A DNA stretch of 64,000 bases from Megalobrama amblycephala (Eukaryota; Chordata; Actinopteri; Cypriniformes; Xenocyprididae), in the NCBI RefSeq assembly GCF_018812025.1, contig NC_063049.1, positions 39,054,345-39,118,344 of the forward strand, in the 5' to 3' direction. Made by a program: the position numbers and the translations under genes. The notes beneath the pieces are model-generated. The model was given only the letters and a program-made list of their open reading frames with translations. It ran no database searches and was not told the DNA's origin. Shown one piece after another: positions 35,429 through 46,302 of this stretch. Each line of letters starts with the position of its first letter. Position 1 is the first letter of the stretch.

Positions 35429-36100
35429 CAGTGCCGTTTAAAAGTTTAGGGTCTGTGAGTTTATTTTTCCTCGCCAAGCCTGCATTTATTTGATCGGTAA
35501 AACAAAACAGTAATATTTTAAAATATTACTATTATTTTATTTTTTTGACATATCCTGCCCAATGCTGTCCTTCAAACAAATGTACGAACTGCTATGAAAA
35601 CATATATAGTGAATATATCTATCCTATATGCAAAATAGCTAAAAAACAAAATGACAGTTCAAATCCCTACATTAAAAATAATGAAGATAATAAAGAAAAA
35701 CTTAGCGTTAAAAGATAAAAGGAGTGTACACACACATTCACTCTGAACACAGTAACCTGTTACTGTCATTTCTTCATGCAAAATGGAAATACCTGTATGA
35801 ATTGTAACACTTACAGCAGCTTATTCTGTTTCCTCCACTATTTTTAGATGCATTTTGTCGTTGTAATTTGACGCGACCCTGGTGGAAGTTTTTCATGCAC
35901 GGTGGGCAGACCCGACTAATCGATAATGGCATTTGTTGTCAATGATTTTCATTATCGATTCATTGTTGCAGCCCTAATTTATTTGAAATAGAATTATTTT
36001 TGTAACATTGTAAAAGTCTTTACTGTCACTTTTGATGAAATTAACGCATCCACGCTGAATAAAGGTATTAATTTATTGGGTAAAAAAATTGTTCTTACTC
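35429..36100 (+). mobile_element. rearranged TIR element (GTTCAAAAGTTTGGGG family)
   Basis: Starts CAGTGCCGTTTAAAAGTTTAG after TA. It resumes at about 35975 with ATTTATTTGAAATAGAATTA and CTTTACTGTCACTTTTGATG. The middle (about 35545-35972) is foreign: it ends ATTGTTGCAGCCCTAA with ATCGAT-rich sequence before it, like the right end of another DNA element family. Right terminus lost. Confidence 0.55.
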
Positions 36101-36231
36101 ACAAATAATTGGAATAGTTGACCAGGACATGAATTCAACTAGTTTAAAAAAAACATACAGGTTAATCTCACAAAAATATTCACATTTCACTCCAAAATCA
36201 AAACAAACAATTAATAAATTAATTGCATTAA

Positions 36232-37248
36232 AGGTGCAATATGTAACATTTTTTGCAGTAAAATATCCAAAAACCACTAGGTCAGTGTTATATATTTTGT
36301 TCAGTTGAGTACTTACAATATCCCAAATGTTTCCAACTATTTGTAAAACTTGAGAAAATTGCACTTTTAACCAAGGCTCCGAGACGTGTGAGGAGTCGCC
36401 TGTCAATTGAGTCATACCCGCGTTATCCTCGGTTTTATTTTGTAGAAATCATGGAAACACCAAAGACGCTTTAATATATTATGTGTTTTAATAGACAAGG
36501 GAACAACTGTTTTCATATATTTATAGACAAAACTAATTATTATTGTTATATATCTCAACACGTTTATTCTTATTGTTTAAATCTAATTTTCTTGATTTTT
36601 TGCGAGTACCATGCTTTATCCATGCCTCAAAAAAAAAACACTATTTTGTGAAGTAGCTAACATAACAATCAGATGCAGCTTTATTTTTAGTAACAGAAAT
36701 ACAGCATTTTCTCCATCATACAATACGTTTTAAAATTAATTGCATGCCATTTATCAACACAAGTCATCCAACATTTAATATGGATATATATTCTAAAAAT
36801 CGATCTATCTTACTGCAATGTGCAACAGTGTCTCACAGCAGCCGTCGAGCGAACGCACAGAGTAACGTTATAACATCATTTTCATCACACTCAAATGTAT
36901 CTAATATGATAAACAGAGCTGCGTTACCTCATACTCATGACCGGAAAAGCGGAAGCAGCGCCGGTGACTGTGGCATAATAAATGTCCCGCTGCTCGTAAG
37001 GCTCCAGCGGCCTCATTCATCTCCCACAACACTCGGTCCTGCTCTGCTTCATACTAGTAACGTTAATAATCACATCCATGAACATGATTTCTGTCCGAGT
37101 CCTATCCCGATACTTTTGCACCGTCCATTGAGGTGAAGACCACATGTCCCAAGATTCCACGCTCAAACTTGGTGTCATCAAGCTACACCTTTGTTTTGAA
37201 TAGGCCTCTAGCGACCTCTAGCGGCAGAAAATATTACATATTGCACCT
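36232..37248 (+). mobile_element. TTAA element (AGGTGCAATATGTAA family), copy 2, both ends intact
   Basis: 1,017 bp between TTAA at 36228-36231 and 37249-37252. The ends AGGTGCAATATGTAAC and ATTACATATTGCACCT are inverted repeats. The interior shares long stretches with 20673-21455, including TGTGAGGAGTCGCCTGTCAA and GTAGAAATCATGGAAACACC. It has about 230 bp not in copy 1 (around 36880-37230). Non-coding. Confidence 0.88.
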
Positions 37249-37252
37249 TTAA

Positions 37253-38035
37253 TGGACTTCATGTTTTGTTGTTTTTTTTAAATAAAATATTATCTATCAT
37301 TACTTTCTTTTATTTTGGGGAGAAACATGGGCAAAAAAAAAAAAAAATCAATCAAGGAAAGAGCAAAAATATTCCAAAAAGTGTTATATAAAACCACACA
37401 AAATCACATTTGTTTGTTTCCAGAAATCCGAAAGTGCACAACTAGGGTCAAGCAAAACTAGATTAACTCTCTGCTGCCAAGTTCTCAGAAGGCTGCTTTG
37501 ACCTTCTTCCTGTGGGGCCTGGAATTTACAAGGTCTGAGCGCCGGTCCTTGAGAGCCGGAATGTGGAAAGACGAGCGAGTTTCCTACAGGCTGTGATTAA
37601 AGCCTGGATTTATATGCCCGTGCATGATGCCACATGTCAGAACTTCAACCACCAGCAACGTGTGACAGCAGCCCAGACCGACAACGTGATATAACCACCA
37701 CCGGACAACACAGTCATCATGAAAACAGCCCAGGGAACTTGTCAGCCCTCATGTTCTGTTTGGTCGCTTACGTCAAGACCGTTTTAAGGCCACAAAAACA
37801 AAATTTAACCCTAACATAATACATCCAAGCAACTTTTAATCTCCTGAAAATGAAAAACATTTTCTAACGTTCTCCGATTGGTGCACAGGGAAACCACATT
37901 CCTGCCAAAACAGAAACAGCATTACCGTTAAATGTATACTAATTCATGATCCAACAGAAGGTTAAAGCATCAATAATGTCTGCTGCTGAGCCATATTAAA
38001 AGAATGTAATGCGAAAGTAACTGTTAATTTCAAAA
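37253..38035. other. unique sequence; candidate conserved block 37440-37790
   Basis: Non-repetitive and balanced in the 37440-37790 part. The plus ORF 37634-37819 has no recognised motif. Confidence 0.33.
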
Positions 38036-38041
38036 TTAATA

Positions 38042-38852
38042 GGGTACAACGGGGCTAAAGGCGCCACGGGGCAAAAAAAACTTGCCGCAGCACTTTCCTA
38101 AACATCCGTTTTTCAAAATGTAAGTGCAAATTTGTCTGATCCTTGACGTGATCGCGGCAACGCAAAGTTGATTCTGAGGTAGTGCCATCTAATATTTGAT
38201 GTTTTTTAAAATGTTGTTGATTTAAGTAGCAAATAAGAATTAAATTAACCATTAAATTACTGTTTCAGACAAAGGTCTTCTTAATGATTTTCAGTTTTGT
38301 TCAAGGTAATTCAAGCAACAGTTGAATATGTAAAAGTATGGTATTTGGGGTAAAAAGCGCCCCTGCTGTTGGGGCAAAAGGCACAATAATTAACATGTTA
38401 ATGAATAGCTGGATAACTTTTCCATTTGTTGACATGACACGGTTAGATTCACATAGGAAATAATATCATATATCAATTTGGGTATCAATCTTAGAGATAA
38501 TGCCCATATTTATAATGAAACAATCATATTTTTAAATATATTAATCATATCATAATAAAATAGCATTTATTGTTACTACTGTAAAGCTATATTAAATAGG
38601 CTATAATGGGATCTCCTTTAATACTTTCAGAATCTTTATTTTTTTTTAAATGATTTTGCTTCTGTATTTTTAAATGTTTATATTTTATATATAAAACTAT
38701 ATCACATAGGCCTGTTTTAATGACAGTATATTTACTGAACAAAAATGAATTCTTTTATCAAAATAACCAGAAAATAGTACAAACTTTTTCCTTCTTGAGA
38801 GTTGTGAAAAGCACAATTTTTCTTAAGGTGTGCCTTTAGCACCGTTAAACCC
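38042..38852. mobile_element. TA-flanked TIR element (GGGTACAACGGGGCTAAAGG end)
   Basis: The left end GGGTACAACGGGGCTAAAGG and the right end CCTTTAGCACCGTTAAACCC are imperfect inverted repeats over about 20 bp. TA occurs at both borders (38040-38041 and 38853-38854). A second internal copy of the end motif, GGGGTAAAAAGCGCCCC, occurs near 38346. About 811 bp, AT-rich, no transposase. Confidence 0.72.
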
Positions 38853-38854
38853 TA

Positions 38855-39500
38855 ATATTTTTACAAATATAGCATCGAGGTTGCTGATCAGAAAAGCAAC
38901 AAAAGGGAAATCTATGAATACTGAATTAAAAAAAAGAAAGAAAACCATTTAAATTCACTTTCAAAACAATTTCACCCATTCCCTCATGCACCACAGAACG
39001 ACTCTTATGTGATGCATATCTCACACAACAATCATTAGTTATGCATGTGACGTCAGAACGTCCATTGACAGAATGGAACACTGTTTATTATTTGGAATTC
39101 CACAGGTATCTATAATGTGTAACCAGGAGGAGTTGAAACAATGTAACATCTTTTTTTATCAAATGCTGGACAAATTAAAAGGCGATTCAAGGTGCACAAA
39201 ACTCCTAAAATGTTTCTCATGAACATATGACAATGAAAAGCTGATTGACCCTGTCAAATATGTAAAACTGTCAAAATTATGTCAAATCAAATCTGTAGTT
39301 CAACACTTTTGAATTGTTCAGAATTTAAAAAAATCATATTTTGTGGAATAACCATTATATAGTACAGTCATATGCCTTAACTATAATCTTAATATCAGAT
39401 TATTAGTCTGCCTGTATGATTCTCCTGCAGATATGAAGAGAACGCATACACACACACAGAAAATGAAACGTGATACAACTACTCCGAGAGTTACGATTCA
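38855..39500. other. AT-rich sequence, nothing recognised
   Basis: No terminal repeats, ORFs or conserved-looking blocks stand out, apart from a short CA-rich stretch near 39450. Confidence 0.45.
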
Positions 39501-39529
39501 ACACACACATATACACTGTTTTGATTGTT

Positions 39530-39840
39530 TCATCTGATCGCCCACAAGTTTCTTTCTCTTACTGAAGTGGTCGCTGCATTTAAGGATAAAACCGCTGGAA
39601 AACGCATGCGAATCGTCGCCGCTCACCTCTCAGCAGCTCCGCCGCTATCGGACGCAACGCTCCGGACTTTATTCCCGTTGGAGAACGCGCCAACGACGGA
39701 TCCACTCACCGACGGATTCCGCCATACTGGATTGTGGCGAGCGGATCACGTGTCGAGTCCCCGGCGCATGTCCTCCAGAGGCGGGCGCTCACAGTCAGTC
39801 GATCTCACATGGGATGAGAATCGTGGAGAATTGAATGATT
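39530..39840 (-). promoter_or_regulatory. CpG-rich island, candidate promoter and first exon (minus strand)
   Basis: About 300 bp of dense CpG in an AT-rich neighbourhood. On the minus strand, AGTATGGCGGAATCC at 39727-39713 gives an ATG (39725) followed after 16 coding bases (M A E S V + G) by G|GTGAGT, a strong donor with the exon ending at 39710. A second donor, GAGAG|GTGAGC, ends an exon at 39627, but the frame from the ATG hits a stop before it. The ATGGCGG motif also resembles a YY1 site common at start codons. On the plus strand the ORF 39525-39980 spans the island but its C-terminal half reads AT-rich DNA and is doubtful. This is the best candidate in the window for the start of a host gene or of a captured promoter. 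Confidence 0.38.
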
Positions 39841-40535
39841 CCGATTCCTTAACAGTGCCAATAATGATCATTTTGATGAAGACATATTTAGAAATACAGT
39901 TCTTGTATAGCATTAGCAGCTATTGTATGTTGATCGTTACATATTTCAACAGATCAGATATAAAAACAAATAGGAAATAAGTTTAATATGGGCTAATATT
40001 TTAAACAAAACATCTACTTATTGTCATATGAACAACAACCTGAATTAAGTTTCACGAACCTTGAATTTAACACAACTGTTCTTTTGATTTGACATTTAAT
40101 AAATCGGTAAGAGAGTCAGATTAGTAATTCAGTAAAAAAAAAAAAAAAAAAAAAAAAACGTGTTTTCATTCAAGAAATGAAAAAGAACCGGTTCATTCGT
40201 TCGGGAGTCAGACAGTCACTAAAGGAGCCGTTTGTTTTTGATTCATAAAAAAGAATCGACTCATATGAGTCATTCGTTCTGAAATTGGACCACACTATTG
40301 GCGCTTTATGCTTTTGATTCCCTGAAAATAACTGTTTGGGAATTTAACTAGCTACACTTCTCGCTGTATTTAATAGGTTTATTGCATTGTATGAAAAACA
40401 TAACAAAAAAAATAACATATAATAGCCTACTACCATTTTTGTTCATTTAAATTGCTGTACCTTTATCAATTAAAAAAAAAAAAAGGAAAAGATTTGTTCT
40501 TTGTATTGTACACCTGGAAATATTTTATTTTAGGG
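39841..40535. other. AT-rich sequence with imperfect GAATCGACTCA-type repeats
   Basis: Includes a 24-nt A run (about 40135-40158) and two phrases, TTCATTCGTTCGGGAGTC and GAGTCATTCGTTCTGAAA, that suggest a diverged repeat. No ORF. Confidence 0.4.
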
Positions 40536-40975
40536 TCTTTTAACTAGTTGCTTATTAGCATGCATATTACTAGAGTATAGCCTAATTGTTAATATGTAAT
40601 TCATTTTTCCAGGAGCTCATTGCTTCAACCTTCAATTAAATTGCTAACAATGATTGTAAATTAATTGCCTAAATTATTACATTATTAGCTAAATGCATTC
40701 TCTAAATTGTAATGTTGACATTCTCTGTAAAGCTGCTTTGAAACGATATGTATTGTGAAAAGCGCTATACAAATAAATGTGAATTGAATTATTGGCTATA
40801 CTTATTAAGCACATATTAATGCCTTATTCTGCATGACCTTATTCTACATTCTTAATCCTACCCAATACCTAAACTTAACAAGTAGTAAATTAGGAGTTTA
40901 TTGAGGGAAAATTCATAGTTAATAGTTAATATGTGTTCCCTATACTAAAGTGTTACAGAAATATGTCATTTTAAA
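40536..40975. mobile_element. old repeat interrupted by a LINE-type 3' tail
   Basis: The outer repeat starts near TAGTTGCTTATTAGCATGC (40543) and resumes after about 40793 with TTAAGCACATATTAATGCC, CTACCCAATACCTAAACTTAAC and TAGGAGTTTATTGAGGG. In between, 40612-40793 ends with AAAGCTGCTTTGAAACGATA, AAAGCGCTATACAAATAAA and a GTGAATTGAATT tail. Confidence 0.6.
40612..40793 (+). mobile_element. 5'-truncated LINE (L2/CR1-like) 3' tail
   Basis: The GCGCTATACAAATAAA phrase with a following short GAATTGAATT repeat is characteristic of L2/CR1-clade LINE 3' ends and the SINEs that borrow them. Only about 180 bp remain and no reverse transcriptase is present. Confidence 0.6.
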
Positions 40976-41115
40976 AATATGATTTCCAGACCTGCAACCT
41001 TCAGTGCTCAGTTTATGAAAACCCTATGATATACACTTACAATTTCTAAGAGATTTGATTAAGTTGAGAACTGGAAAAGACATGGAAATAAACCAAATCG
41101 TTAAAAATAGCTAAT

Positions 41116-41809
41116 AAGCTCAAGAAAGTGCATCCATTCATCATAAACGTACTCCACATGGCTCCGGGGGGATAATAAAGGCCTTCTGAAGCGAAGCTGT
41201 CACAGACACGTCAGGTTCCAACGTCACCCAATCACAGCGCGCACCTTCTCCAGAGTACTGATCACCGCCACCTGCACCTCATCACTCAACTCATCAACAG
41301 CACCATAAAGCACACACGCACACAGCACTCCACGTCCGGTCTCGTTCGCATACCCTCAATGCTATGCTTACCTCAAGGACTCCTCCTCGCATACTCACCT
41401 GTCTCCAGCGTGTCTCTTCCTTCTGTGTGCCTCGTCTGCTGTGTGAGTGTGTCCCCGTCAGAGTAGTACATAGCGTAAGTGCTTTGAACTGCGAGAGTTT
41501 TACTCTCGTCTGGTGGAAGCTAGATAATTGACTTTATAACGTTAAATAGGCATATTTTTCTTACACAAATGCATCACTTCGCTTCAGAAGGCCTTTATTA
41601 TCCCCCTGGAGCCATGTGGAGTACGTTTATGATGGATGGATGCACTTTCTTGAGTTTCATACTCATTGGTCCCGTTCACTGCCATTATAAAGCTCGGATG
41701 CATCAGGATATTTATTAATATGACTCAGATTGTGTTCATCAGAAAGAAGAAAATCATAAACACCTAGGATGGCTTGAAATGAATTTTCATTTGAAAGTGA
41801 ACTAATCCT
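41116..41809. mobile_element. fold-back element, left outer part missing, with foreign insert
   Basis: Left arm piece 41116-41190 (AAGTGCATCCATTCATC, AATAAAGGCCTTCTGAAGCG). The right arm from about 41450 runs through GTAGTACATAGCGTAAGTG and ATTTTTCTTACACAAATGC to AGTGAACTAATCCT, with TTAA at 41810-41813. The 41191-41450 stretch starts TGTCACAGACACGTCAGG and contains a CCATAAAGC TATA-like motif; it could be an LTR fragment, but no second LTR or TSD could be identified. Confidence 0.6.
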
Positions 41810-41813
41810 TTAA

Positions 41814-42400
41814 AAAATTCTCTATATTGGCTTGGATGTTTTTTTTACAATTTTTATGTTGCTCAAATACTGTTAATTTTACTATCTTTGGCTGAACTAT
41901 TATTTAAAGTTCTATAATGCCAAGATCACCAGACATGACATCTTAATAGGTCTTTGGTCAAAACATTTGATATATGCAATACACACATACACTATTGGTG
42001 AAATCTTTCTCACTCACACATCTATTCTTAGCTGAACGTGGCTGGTGGTGCTTGACCCTCATGTGAATGTAAAGTGATGTTGTGGTGACCGCTGTTTCTC
42101 AGGTTCCCCCATCTAATACTCAAAGGACTATAGAGTTTCATTCAGTACAGAGATCCACTGATCATTTAGATTGTCCTGTATTGTACACGAGGCCAAGCAA
42201 ATGTGCCTTTTTTGTGTCCTAATCCTCAAGTATACATGCTTTTCTTTCCTATGTTACACAAAAGTTTTTGAAGAATCTTTACATGACTCTTTTGCATTCA
42301 ATAACAGTTTATAGTGACCACATCTGGCTACACCTGAGTAACACTAAAGGCCCATTCACACTGAGGACAATAATTATAACAATAATATAATGATAACAGC
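41814..42400. other. AT-rich sequence, repeat fragment at the right
   Basis: Mostly unrecognised. The AAAGGCCCATTCACACTGAGG stretch at about 42346 resembles the end of another common DNA element; the next TTAA element lies directly to its right. Confidence 0.35.
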
Positions 42401-42404
42401 TTAA

Positions 42405-43343
42405 AGGTGCCCTAGAATTAAAAATTGAATTTATCTTGGCATAGTTGAATAACAAGAGTTCAGTACATGGAAATGACATACAGTGAGTCTCAAACACCAT
42501 TGTTTCCTCCTTCTTCTATAAATCTCATTTGTTTAAAAGACCTCAGAAGAACAGGCGAATCTCAACATAACACAGACTGTTACGTAACAGTCTGGATCAT
42601 TAATATGTACGCCCCCAATATTTGCATATACCAGCCCATGTTCAAGCATTAGACAAGGGCAGACAGTATTAAAGTCTGGATGTGCACAGCTGAATCATCA
42701 GACTAGGTAAGCAAGCAAGGACAATAGTAAAAAATGGCAGATGGAGCAATAATAACTGACATGATCCATGATAACATGATATTTTTAGTGATATTTGTAA
42801 ACTGTCTTTCTAAATGTTTTGTTAGCATGTTGCTAATGTACTGTTAAATGTGGTTAAAGTTACCATCGTTTATTACTGTATTCACGGAGACAAGAGAGTC
42901 GTCGTTATTTTCATTATTAAACACTTGCAGTCTGTTTAATGCATAAACACAACTTTATTCTTTATAAATCTCTCCAACAGTGTAGCATTAGCTGTTAGCC
43001 ACTATCAAACTCATTCAGAATCAAATGTAAACATCCAACTAAATACAATACTCACATAATTCGATGTATGCATGCAGTATGCATCCATTTTGAGGGTTAT
43101 ATTAGCTGTGTGAACTTTGTTTATGCTGTTAAAGGCAAGCGCGAGCTCCGTGGGCGGGGGAGCGCCAGATTTAAAGGGGCCGCAGCCTGAATCGGCTCAT
43201 ATTTAATGATGCCCCAAAATAGGCAGTTAAAAAAATTTATTTAAAAAAATCTATGGGGTATTTTGAGCTGAAACATCACAGACACATTCGGGGACACCTT
43301 AGACTTATATTACATCTTGTAAAAAAAACGTTCGATGGCACAT
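42405..43343 (+). mobile_element. TTAA element (AGGTGCCATAG family), forward copy
   Basis: 939 bp between TTAA at 42401-42404 and 43344-43347. The ends are AGGTGCCCTAGAATT and CGTTCGATGGCACAT. Same internal order as 54643-55613: AGTTCAGTACATGGAAATGAC, CTGTTACGTAACAG, a donor-like ACTAG|GTAAGC at about 42704-42713, AATGGCAGATGGAGCAATAA and GGCCGCAGCCTGAATCGGC. No transposase. Confidence 0.88.
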
Positions 43344-43374
43344 TTAATATATTCCTGCTACAGTATGTCCTTAA

Positions 43375-44219
43375 AGAGACATATCATGAAAATCTGACCT
43401 TTTCCGTGTTTAAGTGCTATAATCGGGTCCCCAGTGCATCTACCAACCCAGAAAACCTGAAAAAAGACAACCCAGTAACTTTGTTTTGGTAAGCCTTTCT
43501 CTGCAAGAATGTGAAAAAACAAGCCGCTCAGATTTTCACTTCCCTAGTGATGTAGGAAGGGGATCTTATTATATTACCACCCCTTTCCATCCATCTGCAC
43601 GTTTCCACCCACGGCGCCACTATTTTGTTTTCGCAAACGACAACAATGTACCAGTTCTATGGCAAAGGTTTGAGCAAAGCATGCTAACTGTTCTGTCGTT
43701 GGCTGCACAGACGAGCTTGGATAGCCTGCAAGTTGGTGTATAGTGGACGTCCATACGAGTTTTACACAAAAGATTAACATGACGGCACACGCTAGTCGAT
43801 AAGTTGAATCAACTCCACAGCAACTACATAAATTTATCCACTAACCATTCAGAAATGTCCAGTTTCATTCTAAAAGTTGTAACTTCTTCCTGAGTCTCTC
43901 CATCAGTGTCGACTCCGGTTTGAACAATGTAAGGCTGAACACCGTTACTGACAATCCTCATTTTGGCTGCGTGAGATTCTCCAGCTTTGTTGTTGTTGAG
44001 AAATCGAAGCATGAGCTGTTAAAGCTCCGCCCTCTTCTGGAAAGTGGGCCAGGAGCAGCAGCTCATTTGCATAAAGGGACACACACAAAACGGCATGTTT
44101 TTGCTCACCTCATACCCAAATAGGGGCAAATTTGACTATAAATGATCTGTGGGGTATTTTTAGCTGAAACTTCAGAGACTTATATTACATCTTGTGAAAA
44201 GGGGCATAATAGGTTTCCT
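43375..44219 (+). mobile_element. TTAA element (GACCTATTATG family), copy 1
   Basis: 845 bp between TTAA at 43371-43374 and 44220-44223. The ends AGAGACATATCATG and CATAATAGGTTTCCT are imperfect inverted repeats. Shares AAAGCTCCGCCCTCTTCTGG and CAGCTCATTTGCAT with 56739-57785. It begins 31 bp after the previous TTAA element. Confidence 0.82.
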
Positions 44220-44223
44220 TTAA

Positions 44224-44740
44224 TGTTAATCAAACAACAAAAGACAAAGAAAAATCGCCCACTGCCCATGACTGAGTAACTTTTGTAACTTTAATAAGGA
44301 TTAATCTATGTTTAATTTATACAGTGAAGACTGAATTTTGGTGTCATCACAGCCTGTTTTTGGTTTCATGGCTGGTATAAAAAGTCACCTAATCAATAGA
44401 GTCACAAATCCCAACTATTAGATATGTTTGATAAACTATTTTAAATATAACATAACATTAAACTAGTTTTAAAAAAGCATGAAATTCATTCCTTTTAAAA
44501 TGATGTTGACCTGTTGCACCATCAGAGTTCTTGACTTTCTTGACTGTATTCAACAACTAAATCATAAAAAAACCTCATAATTTTGACATAACAGATATTC
44601 AATTCATTGTACTAAAAACTACTTAATTTTTAAAGTCCCTCTGTAGTCAATAATTTTATCCCTTAAAACTCTTCTTTGACCACCAAAATGACAAATTTAA
44701 ATGTTTTTCCCTGTGAAAAAATATTGTTCGTGCCTTAAAA
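44224..44740. other. AT-rich sequence, nothing recognised
   Basis: No recognisable ORF, repeat end or conserved-looking block. Confidence 0.45.
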
Positions 44741-44742
44741 TA

Positions 44743-46217
44743 CAAACCCGATTCCAAAAAAGTTGGGACACTGTACAAATTGTGAATAAAAAAGGAATGC
44801 AATAATTTACAAATCTCATAAACTCACAATAAAATATAGATAACATATCAAATGTTGAAAGTGAGACATTTTGAAATGTCATGCCAAATATTGGCTCATT
44901 TTGGATTTCATGAGAGCTACACATTCCAAAAAAGTTGGGACAGGTAGCAATAAGAGGCCGGAAAAGTTAAATGTACATATAAGGAACAGCTGGAGGACCA
45001 ATTTGCAACTTATTAGGTCAATTGGCAACATGATTGGGTATAAAAAGAGGCTCTCAGAGTGGCAGTGTCTCTCAGAAGTCAAGATGGGCAGAGGATCACC
45101 AATTCCCCCAATGCTGCAGCGAAAAATAGTGGAGCAATATCAGAAAGGAGTTTCTCTGAGAAAAATTGCAAAGAGTTTGAAGTTATCATCATCTAAAGTG
45201 CAAAATATCATCCAAAGATTCAGAGAATCTGGAACAATCTCTGTGCGTAAGGGTCAAGGCCGGAAAACCACACTGGATGCCCGTGATCTTCGAGCCCTTA
45301 GACGGCACTGCATCACATACTGGAATGCTACTGTAATGGAAATCACAACATGGGCTTAGGAATACTTCCAGAAAACATTGTCGGTGAACACAATCCACCG
45401 TGCCATTCGCCGTTGCCGGCTAAAACTCTATAGGTCAAAAAAGAAGCCATATCTAAACATGATCCAGAAGCGCAGCCGTTTTCTCTGGCCCAAGAGGACA
45501 AGGACAACCCAAGTTGTTATCAGCACTCAGTTCAGAAGCCTGCATCTCTGATGGTATGGGGTTGCATGAGTGCGTGTGGCATGAGCAGCTTACACATCTG
45601 GAAAGGCACCATCAATGCTGAAAGGTATATCCAAGTTCTAGAACAACATATGCTCCCATCCAGACGTCGTCTCTTTCAGGGAAGACCTTGCATTTTCCAA
45701 CATGACAATGACAGACCACATACTGCATCAATTACAACATCATGGCTGCGTAGAAGAAGGATACGGGTACTGAAACGGCCAGCCTGCAGTCCAGATCTTT
45801 CACCCATAGAAAACATTTGGCGCATCATAAAGAAGAAGATGCAACAAAGAAGACCTAAGACAGTTGAGCAACTAGAAGCCTGTATTAGACAAGAATGGGA
45901 CAACATTCCTATTCCTAAACTTGAGCAACTTGTCTCCTCAGTCCCCAGACGTTTGCAGACTGTTATAAAAAGAAGAGGGGATGCCACACAGTGGTAAACA
46001 TGGCCTTGTCCCAACTTTTTTGAGATGTGTTGATGCCATGAAATTTAAAATCAACTTATTTTCCCCTTAAAATGATACATTTTCTCAATTTAAACATTTG
46101 ATATGTCATCTATGTTGTATTCTGAATAAAATATTGAAATTTGAAACTTCCACATCATTGCATTCTGTTTTTATTCACAATTTGTACAGTGTCCCAACTT
46201 TTTTGGAATCGGGTTTG
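44743..46217 (+). mobile_element. complete Tc1-like transposon, inactive
   Basis: 1,475 bp between TA duplications (44741-44742 and 46218-46219). The ends CAAACCCGATTCCAAAAAAG and CTTTTTTGGAATCGGGTTTG are perfect inverted repeats, and matching continues through GTTGGGACACTGTACAAATT for about 50 bp. One transposase gene fills the interior and is broken in three ways (next entry). The well-preserved ends could still be used by a related enzyme. Confidence 0.95.
45084..45997 (+). pseudogene. Tc1-like DD34E transposase pseudogene
   Basis: The ATG at 45084 opens GRGSPIPPMLQRKIVEQY, followed by a helix-turn-helix region (residues ~10-60) and a basic GQGRKTT linker. A TAG at 45357-45359 truncates the frame after about 91 residues. 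The frame can be followed beyond the TAG to FLWPKRT, after which a deletion removes the part that should carry the first catalytic Asp and shifts the frame. The second part (45551-45997) has VWGCMSACGM, FQHDNDRPHTA with the second Asp and SPDLSPIENIW with the Glu; 34 residues separate Asp and Glu, the Tc1 DD34E spacing. With one catalytic residue missing it cannot encode an active enzyme. Confidence 0.93.
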
Positions 46218-46302
46218 TAGCTTGAATGTAACCCTTGTTTCACTTTGTCAGGTGCTTCATATATATAACTTTTTAGCGGTTCCTATCATCATTTAGTTTT
46301 AA

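Noticed and set aside
41191..41450. Solo LTR beginning TGTCACAGACACG
   Set aside because: The start and a TATA-like motif look suitable, but I could not find a defined 3' end or target duplication, so it is mentioned only within the fold-back entry.
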